Assembly (NCBI GenBank): GCA_031404815.1
Contig: JANNIH010000088.1
Span: forward strand, 1-64,000
Reading direction: 5' to 3'
DNA: 64,000 nt
From: DASYKS01 sp031404815
Lineage (GTDB): Bacteria; Acidobacteriota; Thermoanaerobaculia; Multivoradales; UBA5704
In this document: piece after piece, positions 62,274 to 64,000 of the stretch
Numbering within the stretch: the stretch's first letter is position 1
Layout: every line of letters begins with the position of its first letter
Made by a program: the position numbers and the translations under genes
The notes under the pieces: model-generated
Seen by the model: only the letters and a program-made list of their open reading frames with translations
Databases searched by the model: none
What the model was told of the DNA's origin: nothing

Positions 62274-63452
62274 TCAGTCCTCAAACGCGAGATTTTCGCG
62301 CCGTTCGATCCAGGGGGGGCGCAGAGGCTTGTCGCTCTCGTCCGCGACCGGCTCCTCTGCGATCGCCACGGGCTCGCCCGCCGCCAAGTGCTTGGTGGGG
62401 GCCGAGAGGCTCGTCGCTCTCGGCGTGGCCGGCATCTCGCTCCGAGCCCGGACTTGGTGCCAGGCGGCCGCTCCCGAAGCCAGGTCTTCGCTAGGATCGC
62501 AGCTGGTCCAGACATCGCCGAGATTCCGCGCCGCGTCGGCGATGAACGGCCAGATGGATCCGATGCCGCCGACGAGGAGCGCGTCGGCTCGCGATACGGA
62601 GAGGCTGCGGAGCTCGTCGTCGACCGCCATTCGGAGGCGCAGAGTGGCGGCGACCACCTCCGGCCAACCCTGGCAATCTTCGAAGCTGATCCGGACCGGC
62701 GCGAACAGACGCCGAGGGAGGCCCCCGTCCCACTCGATCGTCCCCCGCTCGCGCGCGAAGCGCGAGACGAGACGCCGGATCGACAGCCGAACGGCGGGAT
62801 TCCAGACATAGTCCGGGCCCAGCGGCTCGATGGCGCTCTCCTGCAGCCTGTCGATCAGCCGTTGTCCCCAGATCGCGTATCCGGCGGCCTCGATCCGGGC
62901 TCCGGCCGAGCGGGCGAGGATCACCGGCGGCCCCGGCGACGCGAGATCGATCACGCTGGCTTCGAGGGTCGTCGTAAGGTCGCCGCAGCTGATCGCGACG
63001 ACGGTCTGCGGCCGGGTCGGCCGCTCGCCTGGGGCGATCAGCCAGCGGCAGCGCAGAGCCTCCACCGGTGTGATCACGTCGAGATCGTGCAGCCCGGCCC
63101 TGCGGGCGGCGGAGGCGACGGCCCCGGCATCGAGACCATCGCCGATGCTTAGAACGACCCGGTAGCCGTTCTCTTGCACGGGTGCCAGCCGGCCCAGATA
63201 AGCAGTGAGATGCGCGGTGAGACCACCCCAGAAGTGGCCCTGCGCCGCAGCATCGGCCGAGCCCTGCGCATACAGCGGCCGCGGGTTGACTCCTGCGACA
63301 GCCGCCGCTCCCCAAAGGCCCGGCTCCGCGACGAGGTTCGGGATCAGAAGCTGGCGCCCATCGCCGATCCGGCGGGTGACGGCCTCTGCCGCCTCTTCCC
63401 GGAGCGAGATCGCCGTGTACGTCGACTGGTGATCGATGCCGAAGGCGTTCAT
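62274..63452 (-). CDS. Actin/Hsp70-fold-like (ASKHA) protein
   Basis: The 392-residue protein has phosphate-1-like NAFGIDHQSTYTAISLRE, phosphate-2-like VVAISCGDLTTTLEASVID and an adenosine-binding-like DALLVGGIGSIWPFI, with an acidic, Pro-rich tail at about 335-392. These fit an ASKHA ATPase fold, closer to Hsp70/MreB-like than to sugar kinases, but no named family was found. The ATG at 63452 overlaps the upstream membrane-protein stop (ATGA). The HerA-like gene follows 21 bases downstream. Confidence 0.6.
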   Translation of the reverse strand: MNAFGIDHQSTYTAISLREEAAEAVTRRIGDGRQLLIPNLVAEPGLWGAAAVAGVNPRPLYAQGSADAAAQGHFWGGLTAHLTAYLGRLAPVQENGYRVVLSIGDGLDAGAVASAARRAGLHDLDVITPVEALRCRWLIAPGERPTRPQTVVAISCGDLTTTLEASVIDLASPGPPVILARSAGARIEAAGYAIWGQRLIDRLQESAIEPLGPDYVWNPAVRLSIRRLVSRFARERGTIEWDGGLPRRLFAPVRISFEDCQGWPEVVAATLRLRMAVDDELRSLSVSRADALLVGGIGSIWPFIADAARNLGDVWTSCDPSEDLASGAAAWHQVRARSEMPATPRATSLSAPTKHLAAGEPVAIAEEPVADESDKPLRPPWIERRENLAFED

Positions 63453-64000
63453 GTCGGAATAGCTCGCGGCTCCGATGCGGTGCGCAGCGCGGCAAGGGTA
63501 TCGCTGATCTCGAGTAGGCGCTGCGTCCGCGGATCGACGGCCGGCTCGGGAACGGCCTCCCGGGCCGCCTCGACGAGGAGGTTCAGCGCTACCTCCTCGC
63601 GGGAGCCGAAGGTGCCGATCATCCATTCGGCGGCCGCGGTGATTCCCTTGCAGGTCGCTTGTAGCTGGTCGTTCTCGACCTGGCGCTTCTGGTTGGTGTC
63701 CAGGCCTGCGAGAACCAGCATCACCAAACCGATGGGAAAAATGACACAGCCCACCCCAACGAGAATGAGCATCAGCCCAATGAAAGTGATCGTTTTCGCC
63801 GTGGCCATTTTCTCGGTCTGGGCGAGTGGTGGTACCGGCGCCAGGAGATCGGCAATCGCGAACTGGGCGTTTACGGCCTGCATGACGGAGGCGGAGGGTA
63901 GGAGGACGCCCGCGCTTCGGGCCGCGGCCCGGAGGTCCTTGTCCAGCGAGGCCAGGAGCTGAGCGGCCAGGGTCCGCAGGTCGTTCGTCAGATCCCTTCC
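63449..64000 (-). CDS. Membrane protein of the HerA/ASKHA operon (5' end outside window)
   Basis: The frame is open from the window edge, so the N-terminus is missing. The visible 183 residues start in a helix (LRTLAAQLLASLDKDLRAAA), then two adjacent membrane segments (ITFIGLMLILVGVGCVIFPI, GLVMLVLAG) and a helical cytoplasmic part. An internal ATG at 63883 exists but the frame upstream looks coding. It overlaps the ASKHA-like gene by four bases. No family is recognised. Confidence 0.65.
   Translation of the reverse strand, partial: GRDLTNDLRTLAAQLLASLDKDLRAAARSAGVLLPSASVMQAVNAQFAIADLLAPVPPLAQTEKMATAKTITFIGLMLILVGVGCVIFPIGLVMLVLAGLDTNQKRQVENDQLQATCKGITAAAEWMIGTFGSREEVALNLLVEAAREAVPEPAVDPRTQRLLEISDTLAALRTASEPRAIPT

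Overview
The window is about 64 kb of GC-rich DNA with dense, mostly leftward operons, many GTG/TTG starts, conserved single-copy translation genes and a large load of decayed toxin-antitoxin (TA) loci. Gene content (PspA with an AAA+ ATPase, LarC, a bacterial deoxyhypusine-synthase-like enzyme, ECF sigma/anti-sigma pairs, Uma2, DUF433 and UPF0175 families, a SelW-like selenoprotein) suggests a Gram-negative soil or sediment bacterium, most likely Acidobacteriota. That assignment is inference. The first ~350 bases are AT-rich and encode a piece of a Bacteroidetes-like Der GTPase that does not fit the rest, so the left end looks like an assembly chimera or foreign fragment.

Layout. 0.5-3.8 kb: rpmI, infC (ATC start) and thrS, then two tRNA-Val genes. 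4.1-10.2 kb: two near-identical GlsB membrane-protein genes around a DUF433/DUF5615 TA pair, then a leftward operon of a coiled-coil protein, PspA, a membrane coiled-coil protein and a double-AAA ATPase; this is a candidate membrane-stress or remodelling system. 10.3-12.5 kb: SEC-C, DinB and Uma2 genes. 12.6-15.1 kb: an accessory stretch with gene debris, two DoxX genes between direct repeats, fourteen 21-bp repeats with palindromic cores, and a SelW-like gene with an in-frame UGA and a SECIS-like hairpin. 15.2-18.1 kb: TA genes and an HNH-like protein. 18.2-22.3 kb: SufE, a rhodanese, a secreted thioredoxin, a MauE-like membrane protein and an FHA protein. 22.4-29.1 kb: uvrA, hslO, larC, radC.

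29.2-39.0 kb is metabolic and regulatory: agmatinase family, thiolase, serine hydrolase, CoA transferase, an ECF sigma/anti-sigma pair, a thioesterase, a NarL-type two-component system and a deoxyhypusine-synthase-like gene. 39.1-47.2 kb is the conserved ffh-rpsP-khpA-rimM-trmD-rplS-rnhB block plus a long TPR protein, interrupted by an oppositely oriented MazEF-like pair. 47.3-56.0 kb holds a vapB with a broken vapC, recD2, a second sigma/anti-sigma/envelope-protein set, uracil-DNA glycosylase, coaBC, rpoZ and gmk.

56.1-58.6 kb is another TA cluster, including an antitoxin next to an internally deleted mazF. 58.8-64.0 kb is a three-gene leftward operon (membrane protein, actin/Hsp70-fold-like protein, large HerA/VirB4-like ATPase) that runs off the right edge and is the second candidate for an undescribed system. 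No CRISPR array, rRNA, insertion sequence or prophage was recognised.
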